Source: Shinella yambaruensis
GTDB taxonomy: Bacteria; Pseudomonadota; Alphaproteobacteria; Rhizobiales; Rhizobiaceae
Reading direction: 5' to 3'
Assembly (NCBI RefSeq): GCF_022899355.1
Contig: NZ_JALJCK010000014.1
Coordinates: forward strand, 122,753-186,752
Length of the DNA: 64,000 nucleotides
Every line of letters begins with the position of its first letter. Within the stretch, counting starts at the first letter, position 1. A model generated the notes under the pieces. The model saw only the letters and a list, made by a program, of their open reading frames with translations. It ran no database searches and was not told the origin of the DNA. Below are positions 25,481 to 36,281 of this stretch, in pieces. The position numbers were made by a program, and so were the translations under genes.

Positions 25481-26872
25481 TCAGCGCGCCGCGAGCGCCG
25501 AAAGAATGCGCACCCACGAGCGGATGCCCTTTTCGAAGGAGCGCAGCTCGTATTTCTCGTTCGGCGAATGGATGCGGTCATCCGACAGCGCAAAGCCGAC
25601 AAGCAAGGATTCCATGCCGAGCATCTTCTGGAAATCGCCAACGATCGGGATGGAGCCGCCCATGCCGATGACGACGGCGGGCTTCGGCCATTCGTCCGAG
25701 AGCGCGCTCTTCGCCTTGCCGAGCAGCGCGGAATCGTAGGGTAGCTGGATGGCCGGCGAGCCGCCATGGGCATGGAACGTCACCGAGCAGTCCGCCGGGA
25801 CGCGCGCCCGCACATAGGCGCGGAACGCATCGCGGATCTTCGCCGGATCCTGCTTGCCGACGAGGCGGAAGGAGACCTTTGCCGAGGCTTCGGCGGCGAT
25901 CACCGTCTTGAAGCCCTCGCCCGTATAGCCGCCGGTGATGCCGTTGACCTCGGCGGTCGGGCGCGCCCAGGTGAGCTCCAGCACGGAGCGGCCCTTTTCC
26001 CCCGAGGGGATCGACAGGCCGATCTCGCCGAGGAAGCTCTCGGCCGTCTTGCCGAGCGTCTCCCACGCCGCCTTGATCTGGCTCGGCGTTTCCTCGACGC
26101 CGTCATAGAAGCCGTCGAGCGTCACGCGGCCGGTCTCGTCGTGCAGGCCGGCGAGGATATTCGACAGGATATGGATCGGGTTTGCCGCAGCCCCGCCGAA
26201 ATAGCCCGAATGCAGGTCCCGGTCGGCCGCCTTGATGACGATCTCCTCGCCGACGAGGCCGCGCAGGCCCGCGGAGATGGCCGGCGTGTCGGCATCCCAC
26301 ATGCTGGTATCGCAGACGAGGGCGAAATCGGCCGTCAGCTCGGCGGCATTGGCCTCGAGGAACGGCTTGAGCGAGGGCGAGCCGGATTCCTCCTCGCCCT
26401 CGAAGAGGATGGTGACGCGGCAGGGCAGGCTGCCCGCCGTTTCCTTGTAGGCGCGGCAGGCTTCCACGAATGTCAGGAGCTGGCCCTTGTCGTCCGACGT
26501 GCCGCGGCCGGTGATGATACGCCGGCCCTTGCCGGCATCGCGCACCGCCGGCTCGAAGGGATCGTGGTCCCACAGGTTCAGCGGGTCGACCGGCTGGACG
26601 TCGTAGTGGCCGTAGAAGAGCACATGCGGCGCATCGGGCTTCGCGCCGTCGTGATGGGCGACCACCATCGGATGGCCGGGCGTGTCGCGCACCGTCGCGT
26701 CGAAACCGAGCGAGCGCAGCTCCTTGACCAGCCATTCGGCCGCCCGCCGGCACTCCGCCTTGAAGGCCGGATCGGTGGAGATGGACTTGATGCGCACCAG
26801 CTCGAACAGGCGTTCGAGGCTGGCCGGAACGCCGGCGCTGGCGCGATCGAGAACGGGCAGGATGTTGGTCAT
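25481..26872 (-). CDS. M20-family dipeptidase
   Basis: Zinc metallopeptidase of the M20/ArgE/DapE superfamily, 463 aa, cytosolic. The metal site is visible: His-Asp in LFYGHYDVQPVDP (about residue 87), Asp in GRGTSDDKGQ, the general-base Glu pair in LFEGEEESGSPS (about 155), Asp in VCDTSMWD and a late His in RIHSPNEKYE. The lid dimerisation domain lies between. The length and the HYDVQP and GTSDDKG motifs place it with carnosinase-like dipeptidases (YgeY/PepV-like). ATG at 26872; the ribosome site is poor. MarR-type gene is upstream on the same strand, 117 bases away. Confidence 0.9.
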   Translation of the reverse strand: MTNILPVLDRASAGVPASLERLFELVRIKSISTDPAFKAECRRAAEWLVKELRSLGFDATVRDTPGHPMVVAHHDGAKPDAPHVLFYGHYDVQPVDPLNLWDHDPFEPAVRDAGKGRRIITGRGTSDDKGQLLTFVEACRAYKETAGSLPCRVTILFEGEEESGSPSLKPFLEANAAELTADFALVCDTSMWDADTPAISAGLRGLVGEEIVIKAADRDLHSGYFGGAAANPIHILSNILAGLHDETGRVTLDGFYDGVEETPSQIKAAWETLGKTAESFLGEIGLSIPSGEKGRSVLELTWARPTAEVNGITGGYTGEGFKTVIAAEASAKVSFRLVGKQDPAKIRDAFRAYVRARVPADCSVTFHAHGGSPAIQLPYDSALLGKAKSALSDEWPKPAVVIGMGGSIPIVGDFQKMLGMESLLVGFALSDDRIHSPNEKYELRSFEKGIRSWVRILSALAAR

Positions 26873-26989
26873 GGATGAACCCCCAGGACATGGTGCGGGC
26901 GCGCTCTTGCGGTGCAACATGCAGCAAATCAAATGAATTTCGGCGCGACATTAGACCGATCGGCTCGGTCAGGGCAAATCGTATGACGA

Positions 26990-27430
26990 TCAGAGGCGCG
27001 GATCGCGGCCGAGATTGGCGAGCACCATGCGCATATACTCCAGGAGCAGCTCCCGCTCGAAGCGCCGGAAGCCCCGGAAGAGCGCGTCCTCGGTGGCCAA
27101 GGCCGCCGCCATCGCGGTCTCGCGCAGCGCCTTGCCGCGGCTCGTCAGGAAGACGAGCTGGGCCCGCCTGTCCTTCGGGTGGCGCCGGCGGGAGATGAGC
27201 CCGTCGCGCTGCATGCGGGCGAGCGTGCTGGCCATGGTCGCCTGTTCGATGTCGAGCCGGTCGAGAAGCTCGCGCTGGGTGAGGCCGTCGCCGCTCCACA
27301 GCTCCAGGAGGACCGGGAACTGGCCGGGCGCGAAACCGGCCCCGTCCGCCCGTGCCTGAAGGGCGCGGGACGCCGCCTTCGCCAGGAGATTGGCGAGGTA
27401 CGCTGCCGACTCCTTCCGGTCAAATTCCAT
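26990..27430 (-). CDS. MarR-family transcriptional regulator
   Basis: Winged-helix regulator of 146 aa, normal MarR length. The HTH core is GLTQRELLDRLDIEQATMASTLARMQRDGLI (about residues 48-78), followed by the wing with SRRRHPKDRRAQLVFLTSRGKALRE. Start ATG at 27430 (MEFDRKES) is chosen because upstream sequence does not look like the family. It lies upstream of and in line with the M20 dipeptidase gene and is divergent from polA. Its target and ligand are unknown; it may govern the dipeptidase gene. Confidence 0.9.
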   Translation of the reverse strand: MEFDRKESAAYLANLLAKAASRALQARADGAGFAPGQFPVLLELWSGDGLTQRELLDRLDIEQATMASTLARMQRDGLISRRRHPKDRRAQLVFLTSRGKALRETAMAAALATEDALFRGFRRFERELLLEYMRMVLANLGRDPRL

Positions 27431-27863
27431 GGGGCGAAAGCTAAGCCGGTTTTGGGCGGAAGACAATGGATCGCAGGCGATGCTTTGGCGAGCGGGAGAG
27501 CTCCCCGGCCTCTCCCTGCACTCGCCCCATTCAGCGACGCGGCCCCAGAAACGAGAAGCCGCCGACGACAGGAGGCTTGTCGCGGCGGCTTCTTCGAATG
27601 ATGGACAAAGGCCCGGAGAGGGGGATGAGGCCTTTGTCCTTTGTCTGGCGCGGCGGGGGACAGGCCGGGTGCCAGACAACGGCTTTGATCAGGTGCCGAT
27701 GAACAATATCTGTGGGTTCGAATGTGGCTTTTCAAGGGTTTCAAGCGCCCGGGAAAATTACAAATCGGTAACGTTCGTGTGAGGCTTCCCGGCCACTGGA
27801 AAGGCCTGTTTGCCCACAATGAAAGATGGACGCGGAAAGCCGCCCGCGCTATCCATTCACCCC
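27431..27863. other. marR-polA divergent spacer with three consecutive hairpins
   Basis: A 433-base gap without a convincing protein gene. Three perfect inverted repeats lie in a row: 27555-27563/27584-27592 (GAAGCCGCC/GGCGGCTTC), 27603-27613/27629-27639 (GGACAAAGGCC/GGCCTTTGTCC) and 27643-27649/27671-27677 (GTCTGGC/GCCAGAC). This could be a structured RNA or leader. The polA promoter probably lies right of 27680. Confidence 0.55.
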
Positions 27864-30851
27864 ATGAAAAAAGGTGATCATCTCTTCCTCGTCGACGGCT
27901 CGGGCTTCATCTTCCGCGCCTTCCACGCCATCCCGCCGCTCAACCGCAAATCGGACGGGCTGCCGGTCAATGCCGTCTCGGGTTTCTGCAACATGCTGTG
28001 GAAGCTCCTGAAGGATGCGCGCAACACCGATGTGGGCGTGACGCCGACCCATTTCGCGGTCATCTTCGACTATTCGTCGAAAACCTTCCGCAACGACCTC
28101 TACGACCTCTACAAGGCGAACCGCACGGCACCGCCCGAGGACCTGATCCCGCAGTTCGGCCTGATCCGCCACGCGACGCGCGCCTTCAACCTGCCCTGCA
28201 TCGAGAAGGAAGGTTTTGAGGCCGACGACCTGATCGCCACCTATGCCCGCCTTGCGGAGGCGGACGGCGCGGATGTCACCATCGTCTCCTCCGACAAGGA
28301 CCTCATGCAGCTCGTGACTGAGAACGTCTCGATGTATGACGGCATGAAGGACAAGCAGATCTCCATCCCGGAAGTCGTCGAGAAATGGGGCGTGCCGCCG
28401 GCAAAGATGATCGACCTCCAGTCGCTGACCGGCGATTCGACCGACAATATCCCGGGCGTTCCCGGCATCGGCCCGAAGACCGCCGCGCAGCTCCTCGAGG
28501 AATATGGCGACCTCGACACGCTGCTTGCCCGCGCCGAGGAGATCAAGCAGGCCAAACGCCGCGAGAACATCATCGCCAACCGCGAGCTCGTGCTGCTCTC
28601 CCGCCAGCTCGTCACGCTGAAGACCGATACGCCGCTCGACACGCCGCTCGACGACCTGATCCTGCATCCGCAGGACGGGCCACGGCTGATCGCCTTCCTG
28701 AAGGCGATGGAATTCACCACGCTGACGCGCCGTGTCGCCGAAGCCTGCGATTGCGACGCGGGCGCCATCGCGCCGGCGGACGTGCCGGTCGAATGGGGCG
28801 CCGAGGCGCATGGCCCGGACCTCGACAAGGGCGACGTCGCCGGCCCCGCCCTCGTGCTCGATGGCAAGGAGACGGCGGCCGAGGCCGCCGCGACGCTGCT
28901 GCCCACCGCCGGCGCGGATGGCGACACGCCCTCGGCGCTCGCCAGGGCCCGCGCCGAACGCTTTTCGGCCGCCCCCATCGACCATGCCGGCTACGAGACC
29001 GTGCGGAATATCGAGACGCTGGACCGCTGGATCGCCGCCGCGCGCGAGACCGGCCTCGTCGGCTTCGACACCGAGACGACCTCGCTCGACGCCATGCAGG
29101 CGGAGCTTTGCGGCTTCTCCCTTGCGATCGCCGACAATGCCAAGGACCCGACAGGCACCGTCATCCGCGCCTGCTACGTGCCGCTCAACCACAAGAACGG
29201 CGTCGGCGACCTGCTCGGCGGCGGGCTCGCCGAGGGGCAGATCCCGATCCGGCCGGCGCTGGAACGGCTGAAAAGCCTGCTGGAGGACCCTTCCGTCCTG
29301 AAGGTCGCGCAGAACCTCAAATACGATTACCTCGTCATGCGCCGCCACGGCATCACCGTTCAGGGTTTCGACGATACGATGCTGATGTCCTACGCGCTCG
29401 ACGCGGGTGCCGGCACGCACGGCATGGACACGCTCTCCGAACGCTGGCTCGGCCACAAGCCGATTTCCTACAAGGACGTCGCCGGCTCGGGCAAGGGCGC
29501 GCAGACCTTCGACATGGTGGATATTTCCCGCGCCACGGCCTATGCGGCGGAAGACGCCGACGTGACGCTGCGCCTCTGGCACGTCTTGAAGCCGCGGCTC
29601 GCCGCCAACCGCATGACCACCGTCTACGAGCGGCTGGAGCGCCCGCTGGTGCCCGTGCTCGCCCGCATGGAGGAGCGCGGCATCACCATCGACCGCCAGG
29701 TGCTGTCCCGCCTTTCCGGCGAACTCGCGCAGGGTGCCGCCGGCCTCGAGGAGGAGATCTACGAGCTTGCCGGCGAACGCTTCAACATCGGCTCGCCGAA
29801 ACAGCTCGGCGACATCCTGTTCGGCAAGATGGGCCTGCCCGGCGCCTCCAAGACGAAGACCGGCCAGTGGTCGACCTCCGCACAGGTGCTGGAGGACCTC
29901 GCCGCCCAGGGCATTCCCTTGCCGCGCAAGATCGTCGACTGGCGCCAGCTCACCAAGCTGAAATCCACCTATACGGACGCCCTGCCCGGCTTCGTGCATC
30001 CCGACACGAAGCGCGTGCACACGTCCTACGCGCTCGCCGCCACGACGACCGGCCGCCTCTCCTCCTCCGATCCCAACCTGCAGAACATCCCGGTGCGCAC
30101 GGCGGAAGGCCGCAAGATCCGCACGGCCTTCATCTCGACGCCCGGCCACAAGCTGGTCTCGGCCGACTACAGCCAGATCGAACTGCGCGTGCTCGCCCAT
30201 GTCGCCGACATCCCGCAGCTGAAACAGGCCTTTGCCGACGGCATCGACATCCATGCCATGACGGCGTCCGAAATGTTCGGCGTCCCGGTGGACGGCATGC
30301 CCCCGGAGGTCCGCCGCCGCGCCAAGGCGATCAATTTCGGCATCATCTACGGCATCTCGGCCTTCGGCCTTGCCAACCAGCTCTCCATCGAGCGCTCGGA
30401 GGCCGGCGACTACATCAAGAAATATTTCGAGCGCTTCCCGGGCATCAAGGACTACATGGACCAGACCAAGGCCTTCGCCCGCGAGAACGGCTATGTCGAA
30501 ACCATCTTCGGCCGCCGCGCGCATTACCCGGAGATCAAGTCGTCCAATCCCTCGGTGCGCGCCTTCAACGAACGCGCCGCGATCAATGCCCCGATCCAGG
30601 GCTCGGCCGCCGACATCATCCGCCGCGCCATGGTCAAGATGGAGCCGGCGCTCGCCGCCGCCGGCCTTTCCGCCCGCATGCTGCTGCAGGTGCATGACGA
30701 ACTGATCTTCGAGGTCGAGGACGGCGAGGTGGAAAAGGCGATCCCCGTCATCATCGGCGTGATGGAAAACGCCTCCCTGCCGGCGCTCGCGATGAAGGTG
30801 CCGTTGAAGGTGGATGCACGGGCGGCGCACAATTGGGACGAGGCGCACTGA
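27864..30851 (+). CDS. polA: DNA polymerase I
   Basis: Family A DNA polymerase, 995 aa from ATG 27864 (MKKGDHLFLVDGSG). All three domains are present. The 5'-3' nuclease domain (about 1-290) has EADDLIATYA and the H3TH segment TDNIPGVPGIGPKTAAQLL. The 3'-5' exonuclease domain keeps the DxE motif (GFDTETTSLD, about residue 400). The polymerase domain has motif A SADYSQIELRVLAH, motif B RRRAKAINFGIIYGISAFG and motif C LQVHDELIFEVED. It does Okazaki fragment processing and repair synthesis. An upstream in-frame ATG at 27810 is possible but adds a tail unlike the family. Confidence 0.97.
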   Translation: MKKGDHLFLVDGSGFIFRAFHAIPPLNRKSDGLPVNAVSGFCNMLWKLLKDARNTDVGVTPTHFAVIFDYSSKTFRNDLYDLYKANRTAPPEDLIPQFGLIRHATRAFNLPCIEKEGFEADDLIATYARLAEADGADVTIVSSDKDLMQLVTENVSMYDGMKDKQISIPEVVEKWGVPPAKMIDLQSLTGDSTDNIPGVPGIGPKTAAQLLEEYGDLDTLLARAEEIKQAKRRENIIANRELVLLSRQLVTLKTDTPLDTPLDDLILHPQDGPRLIAFLKAMEFTTLTRRVAEACDCDAGAIAPADVPVEWGAEAHGPDLDKGDVAGPALVLDGKETAAEAAATLLPTAGADGDTPSALARARAERFSAAPIDHAGYETVRNIETLDRWIAAARETGLVGFDTETTSLDAMQAELCGFSLAIADNAKDPTGTVIRACYVPLNHKNGVGDLLGGGLAEGQIPIRPALERLKSLLEDPSVLKVAQNLKYDYLVMRRHGITVQGFDDTMLMSYALDAGAGTHGMDTLSERWLGHKPISYKDVAGSGKGAQTFDMVDISRATAYAAEDADVTLRLWHVLKPRLAANRMTTVYERLERPLVPVLARMEERGITIDRQVLSRLSGELAQGAAGLEEEIYELAGERFNIGSPKQLGDILFGKMGLPGASKTKTGQWSTSAQVLEDLAAQGIPLPRKIVDWRQLTKLKSTYTDALPGFVHPDTKRVHTSYALAATTTGRLSSSDPNLQNIPVRTAEGRKIRTAFISTPGHKLVSADYSQIELRVLAHVADIPQLKQAFADGIDIHAMTASEMFGVPVDGMPPEVRRRAKAINFGIIYGISAFGLANQLSIERSEAGDYIKKYFERFPGIKDYMDQTKAFARENGYVETIFGRRAHYPEIKSSNPSVRAFNERAAINAPIQGSAADIIRRAMVKMEPALAAAGLSARMLLQVHDELIFEVEDGEVEKAIPVIIGVMENASLPALAMKVPLKVDARAAHNWDEAH

Positions 30852-30865
30852 GGGCAGCGAACGGC

Positions 30866-31024
30866 CCCTCATCCGCCTGCCGGCACCTTCTCCCCGCAGG
30901 CGGGGAGAAGGGATCGAGGAGCAAAGCTTCCCTTCCCAACCAAGTTCATTGTTTGGGAAACCCGTGCGACATATGCCTTCTCCCCGCCTGCGGGGAGAAG
31001 GTCGCGGCAGCGGGATGAGGGGCC
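30866..31024. repeat. REP-like hairpins in inverted arrangement after polA
   Basis: Two CTTCTCCCC/GGGGAGAAG hairpins (30890-30910 and 30978-30999) flanked by CCCTCATCCGC and GGGATGAGGGG lie in mirror orientation about 70 bases apart. They fill the gap between convergent polA and the ABC exporter gene. Related pieces occur at 15305, 36210, 42574 and 46380. Confidence 0.75.
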
Positions 31025-31025
31025 G

Positions 31026-32831
<1,806 letters not shown>

Positions 32832-33098
32832 GGAAGGAACCTGTTGTCGGGACCGGCCGATCCATCGGACGGCCCTCCGCCTCTAGAACATTTTGCAGCG
32901 GAGTGGAATCGCCCGGGCCGCATGCCTGGGCGGATACAGGCCGAAACGGCACCGGGACGTCGTATTCTCTCAATTCATTCCACGAAAAGACGGGCCGCCT
33001 TAACACCGCCTTAAGATCGTGTGCGTCTTGATCGGCTCCCAAGCACGGGTGCAATACCCCACGGAACCAACCGGCGCCCGGCCGGAACGGAGGCAGGC

Positions 33099-34148
33099 GT
33101 GCAATCCCTATCTGGCGCGGCGGCGCGCTTTCGACTGGTGGCGGCCATGGCGGCCCTGATTCTTCCCGTTCAGGCGAGCGCGGCATGCCTCAGCGGTGTG
33201 AACCTCGCCGGCGCCGAATTCGGCGAGGGGCGCGGCACCTTCGGCAAGGACTATACCTATCCGTCCGCCGAAACGATCGCCTATTTCGCCGGCAAGGGCT
33301 TCAATGCCGTGCGCCTTCCCTTCAAATGGGAACGGCTGCAGCCGCGGCTGAACCGCGGCTTCGACAAGGCGGAGCGCAAGCGGCTCATCGACACCGTCAA
33401 GGCGCTGCGCGGCGCCGGCCTGACCGTCATCCTCGACCCGCACAACTACGCCTATTACGGTGACAAGCAGGTCGGCTCGGCCGAGGTGCCCGACAGCGCC
33501 TTCGCCGATTTCTGGCGCCGGCTCGCCGAGGACTACAAGGACGACGGCGGCGTGCAATTCGGCCTGATGAACGAGCCGCACGACGTATCCGCCCCGCAGT
33601 GGCTCGCCTCCGCCAATGCGGCGATCGCGGCGATCCGCGAGGCGGGCGCGAAGAACCTCGTGCTCGTGCCGGGCACGATCTGGACGGGGGCGCACAGCTG
33701 GGAAGAGGAGCGGGAGGGCGGCGCCAACGGCACCGTCATGCTCGGCATCGAGGACCCCGCCGACAACCACGCCTACGAGGTGCACCAGTATCTCGACGCC
33801 GATTTTTCTGGCAAGGCGGACACCTGCACGCGGGCGGACGACGCCGTGGCCGCGCTGGAGCGCTTCACCGACTGGCTGAAGCGCAACAACAAGCGCGGCT
33901 TCCTCGGCGAATTCGGCGGCGCGGCGGACAAGGCCTGCCTCGACGGGCTCGCCCGCATGACCGCGCTGGTCGGCAAGGAAAGCGCGGTCTGGACCGGCTG
34001 GGCCTATTGGGCGGGCGGCGACTGGTGGCCGGCGACGGAGCCGCTCAACATCCAGCCGACCGCCGACGGAGACCGGCCCCAGCTTGCCGCGCTCATCGCC
34101 GGCGGCGGACTGCCGGCCAGGGCTGGCACCTGCGCGGCGCTTCCCTGA
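33099..34148 (+). CDS. Secreted GH5-family glycoside hydrolase (cellulase-like)
   Basis: Exported endo-beta-glucanase-like enzyme, 349 aa. I start it at GTG 33099, which has GGAGG six bases upstream and opens directly onto a signal peptide ending ILPVQASA; the longer upstream frame lacks a ribosome site. GH5 features are NAVRLPFKWERLQP (about 70-82), LDPHNYAYYG (about 112-121), the acid/base Glu159 in LMNEPHD, and the nucleophile Glu271 in GFLGEFGG, followed by WAYWAGGDWW. There is no cellulose-binding module. Possible roles are trimming of bacterial cellulose or plant-wall glucans. Monocistronic and isolated from polysaccharide genes. Confidence 0.9.
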   Translation: MQSLSGAAARFRLVAAMAALILPVQASAACLSGVNLAGAEFGEGRGTFGKDYTYPSAETIAYFAGKGFNAVRLPFKWERLQPRLNRGFDKAERKRLIDTVKALRGAGLTVILDPHNYAYYGDKQVGSAEVPDSAFADFWRRLAEDYKDDGGVQFGLMNEPHDVSAPQWLASANAAIAAIREAGAKNLVLVPGTIWTGAHSWEEEREGGANGTVMLGIEDPADNHAYEVHQYLDADFSGKADTCTRADDAVAALERFTDWLKRNNKRGFLGEFGGAADKACLDGLARMTALVGKESAVWTGWAYWAGGDWWPATEPLNIQPTADGDRPQLAALIAGGGLPARAGTCAALP

Positions 34149-34204
34149 CCCGCCGGCTCCGGCACGATGTCGGAGCGGTCATGTCCCGCTGCCTTTGCCC
34201 GACC

Positions 34205-34230
34205 ACAGGAAATCATCGATGATTTCCTGT
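34205..34230. promoter_or_regulatory. 26-bp perfect palindrome
   Basis: ACAGGAAATCATC followed directly by its exact complement, centred on ATCGAT at 34217/34218, with no spacer. It sits between the GH5 stop and the small minus-strand gene. It could be a dimeric protein site or a hairpin ending either transcript, but no T-run follows on either side. Confidence 0.6.
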
Positions 34231-34248
34231 AGCAGAGACTGTCCTACC

Positions 34249-34479
34249 TCAGAAGAAGACGTGCAGCGGCCACTGGACCGGGCGGCGGGAGGAGGAAAGC
34301 CGGCTGCCTTCGAGCGGCAGCCTGTCTTCCGTCGCGCGGCCGGCCGTGTCGTCGCTTGCGGATTGCTCGTCCTTCGGCTGGAAGCCGACCGGGTAGAGGT
34401 TGAAGTAACCAAGCGTCACGCCGCCGAGATAGATCATGCGGTAGGCTCCCGTTCCGTTTAACGTCCCGGTCAACATCAT
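34249..34479 (-). CDS. Small hypothetical protein
   Basis: Open frame of 76 aa. The N-terminal half (LNGTGAYRMIYLGGVTLGYFNLYPVGFQPKD) is hydrophobic and looks protein-like, while the C-terminal half is polar and low-complexity. No signal peptide cleavage site and no family recognised. The ATG has no strong ribosome site, and other frames across this region are also open, so it may be a chance frame. It would fill an otherwise empty gap of over 440 bases between the GH5 and YigZ genes. Confidence 0.4.
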   Translation of the reverse strand: MMLTGTLNGTGAYRMIYLGGVTLGYFNLYPVGFQPKDEQSASDDTAGRATEDRLPLEGSRLSSSRRPVQWPLHVFF

Positions 34480-34590
34480 GGCGGAATCGTGGCACCTGTC
34501 AATAGTCTATAGAATTGGTGCTCTATTCCGCCCTTGAAACGCACCGCGCCGAGGGAGTACGAGGCAGCCTGACGCCACCGGGAAGACGCC

Positions 34591-35172
34591 TTGTACACGC
34601 TGGACCAGACAGAGCTGTTCGAAGAGGAAATCCGCAAGAGCCGGTTCCGCGCGATCGCCTGCCCCGTCGAGAGCGAGGCCGAGGCGAAGGCCCGGCTGGC
34701 CGAGGTCTCGGACCCCGCGGCCAACCACAATTGCTGGGCCCTGCGCATCGGCCAGACCTACCGCTTCAGCGACGACGGCGAGCCGAGCGGCACGGCCGGA
34801 AAGCCGATCCTGCAGGCGATCGACGGCCAGGCGCTCGACCGCACGCTCGTCGTCGTCACCCGCTGGTTCGGCGGCATCCTGCTCGGCAGCGGCGGGCTCA
34901 TCCGCGCCTATGGCGGCACGGCGGCCGCCTGCCTGCGCGCCGCCGCCAAGACCGAATATGTCGAGCGCGTCGCGCTGTCCGTCTCGCTCGGCTTTTCCGA
35001 TCTCGCGCTGGTCAAGGCGCGGCTTTCCGCCCTCGCCGGCCTCGTGATGGACGAGGAGACCTTTCACGCGCGGGGCGCGCGCCTTGCCTTCCGCGTGCCG
35101 GCGGAAAAGGCGGAGGAGATCGGCCGGATGATCGCGGACCTGACGAGCGGGCGCGCCGGGATCGGCAAGTAG
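34591..35172 (+). CDS. yigZ: YigZ/IMPACT-family protein
   Basis: Protein of 193 aa of the UPF0029/IMPACT family. The N-terminal domain holds KSRFRAIACPVESEAEAKARL, the NHNCWALRIG and FSDDGEPSGTAGKPIL signatures (about 45-75) and VVVTRWFGGILLGSGGLIRAYGG (about 88-110). The C-terminal DUF1949-like domain follows. The family is linked to translation control in eukaryotes; the bacterial role is not settled. No ATG fits; a TTG at 34591 after GGGAAG is the most likely start. Confidence 0.88.
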   Translation: MYTLDQTELFEEEIRKSRFRAIACPVESEAEAKARLAEVSDPAANHNCWALRIGQTYRFSDDGEPSGTAGKPILQAIDGQALDRTLVVVTRWFGGILLGSGGLIRAYGGTAAACLRAAAKTEYVERVALSVSLGFSDLALVKARLSALAGLVMDEETFHARGARLAFRVPAEKAEEIGRMIADLTSGRAGIGK

Positions 35173-35480
35173 ACGGTTCGGACGCAAACCGCGGCACTCC
35201 CTTGCCGGAATGGCGCCGGGGCCGGAAATTTGCCCTTCCGGTCAAAAGAAATCCCCTTCCATTTCCCGCCGGCTTCGCGGAACGGTTTGGCGCGTCATCC
35301 ACAAGCCGCCGAAAGCCTTCATCCCGCCGGCGCAAAGGGCGCAAAGATGCGCTTCCGCGCGGACGGCAGGCGACGGCGGGCCGCTATAGGCAAGGCGTTT
35401 TTTTCGTTCTATCTACCGCCTCGGACATATTTTCGCGGGGGCTATCCTGCGATCCCCGCATGAAAGAGAGGACGATCCCC
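35173..35480. other. Spacer between yigZ and peroxiredoxin
   Basis: 308 bases with no gene seen. CCGGAA (35222-35227) and TTCCGG (35236-35241) form a short hairpin 50 bases past yigZ, perhaps a weak terminator. GCGCAAAG occurs twice in tandem near 35330-35345. The peroxiredoxin promoter should lie near 35395-35450 (TTTTTTCGTTCTATCTACC), without a clear consensus. Confidence 0.5.
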
Positions 35481-36140
35481 ATGAGCCTGCGCATCAACGA
35501 CATCGCTCCGGACTTCACCGCCGAGACCACCATCGGCCCGGTCAGCTTCCACGACTTTATCGGCGACGGCTGGGCGGTGCTCTTCTCGCACCCCAAGAAC
35601 TTCACCCCGGTCTGCACCACCGAGCTCGGCGCCATGGCCGGCGTCGAGGGCGAGTTCCGCAAGCGCGGCGTGAAGATCATCGGCATCTCGGTCGATCCGG
35701 TCGACAGCCACGCCAAGTGGAAGGACGACATCCGCACCGCCACGGGGTTCGACGTCGAGTACCCGCTGATCGGCGACAAGGACCTGAAGGTGGCGAAGCT
35801 CTATGACATGCTGCCGGCCGCCGCCGGCGACACGTCGGAAGGCCGCACGCCCGCCGACAATGCCACCGTGCGCTCCGTCTTCGTCATCGGCCCGGACAAG
35901 AAGATCAAGCTGATCCTCACCTACCCGATGACGACGGGCCGCAACTTCGCGGAGATCCTGCGCGCGATCGATTCGATCCAGCTCACCAGCAGGCACCAGG
36001 TGGCGACGCCTGCCAACTGGCAGCAGGGCGAAGACGTGATCATCACCGCCGCCGTCTCCAACGAGGACGCCATCACCCGCTTCGGCGCCTTCGACACCGT
36101 CCTGCCCTACCTGCGCAAGACGAAGCAGCCGGCCGCCTGA
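35481..36140 (+). CDS. 1-Cys peroxiredoxin (Prx6/AhpC-TSA family)
   Basis: Thiol peroxidase, 219 aa, reducing H2O2 and organic peroxides in the cytosol. The peroxidatic Cys45 lies in HPKNFTPVCTTELG, the conserved PxxxTPVC motif. There is no other Cys in the protein, so it is a true 1-Cys enzyme that needs an external thiol partner. The C-terminal 1-cysPrx_C domain (about 150-215, TTGRNFAEILRAIDSIQL) marks the Prx6 subgroup. ATG at 35481 follows AGAGAGGA; an in-frame ATG at 35460 is less likely. Monocistronic. Confidence 0.94.
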   Translation: MSLRINDIAPDFTAETTIGPVSFHDFIGDGWAVLFSHPKNFTPVCTTELGAMAGVEGEFRKRGVKIIGISVDPVDSHAKWKDDIRTATGFDVEYPLIGDKDLKVAKLYDMLPAAAGDTSEGRTPADNATVRSVFVIGPDKKIKLILTYPMTTGRNFAEILRAIDSIQLTSRHQVATPANWQQGEDVIITAAVSNEDAITRFGAFDTVLPYLRKTKQPAA

Positions 36141-36202
36141 TCCGGCATTGCGCCTCCGCCCTCCAGGCAGCGGAGGCCCGTGTGAAACGAGGCGTTGCCT
36201 CT

Positions 36203-36235
36203 TGCCCTTTCTCCCCGGCGGGGAGAAGGGAAGAG
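36203..36235. repeat. Single REP-like hairpin
   Basis: CTTTCTCCCCGGCGGGGAGAAG-type hairpin in the gap between the convergent peroxiredoxin and Gfo/Idh/MocA genes. Same family as 30866-31024. It could terminate either transcript. Confidence 0.65.
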
Positions 36236-36281
36236 CGGGGCCGCCGCGCCGTTTCCGGGGCGGAGATGGATGCCTCCTGCC

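Noticed and set aside
27849..30872. 1007-codon open frame opposite polA
   Set aside because: Antisense shadow; the product is a low-complexity Gly/Arg/Val/Asp mixture while polA has all catalytic motifs.
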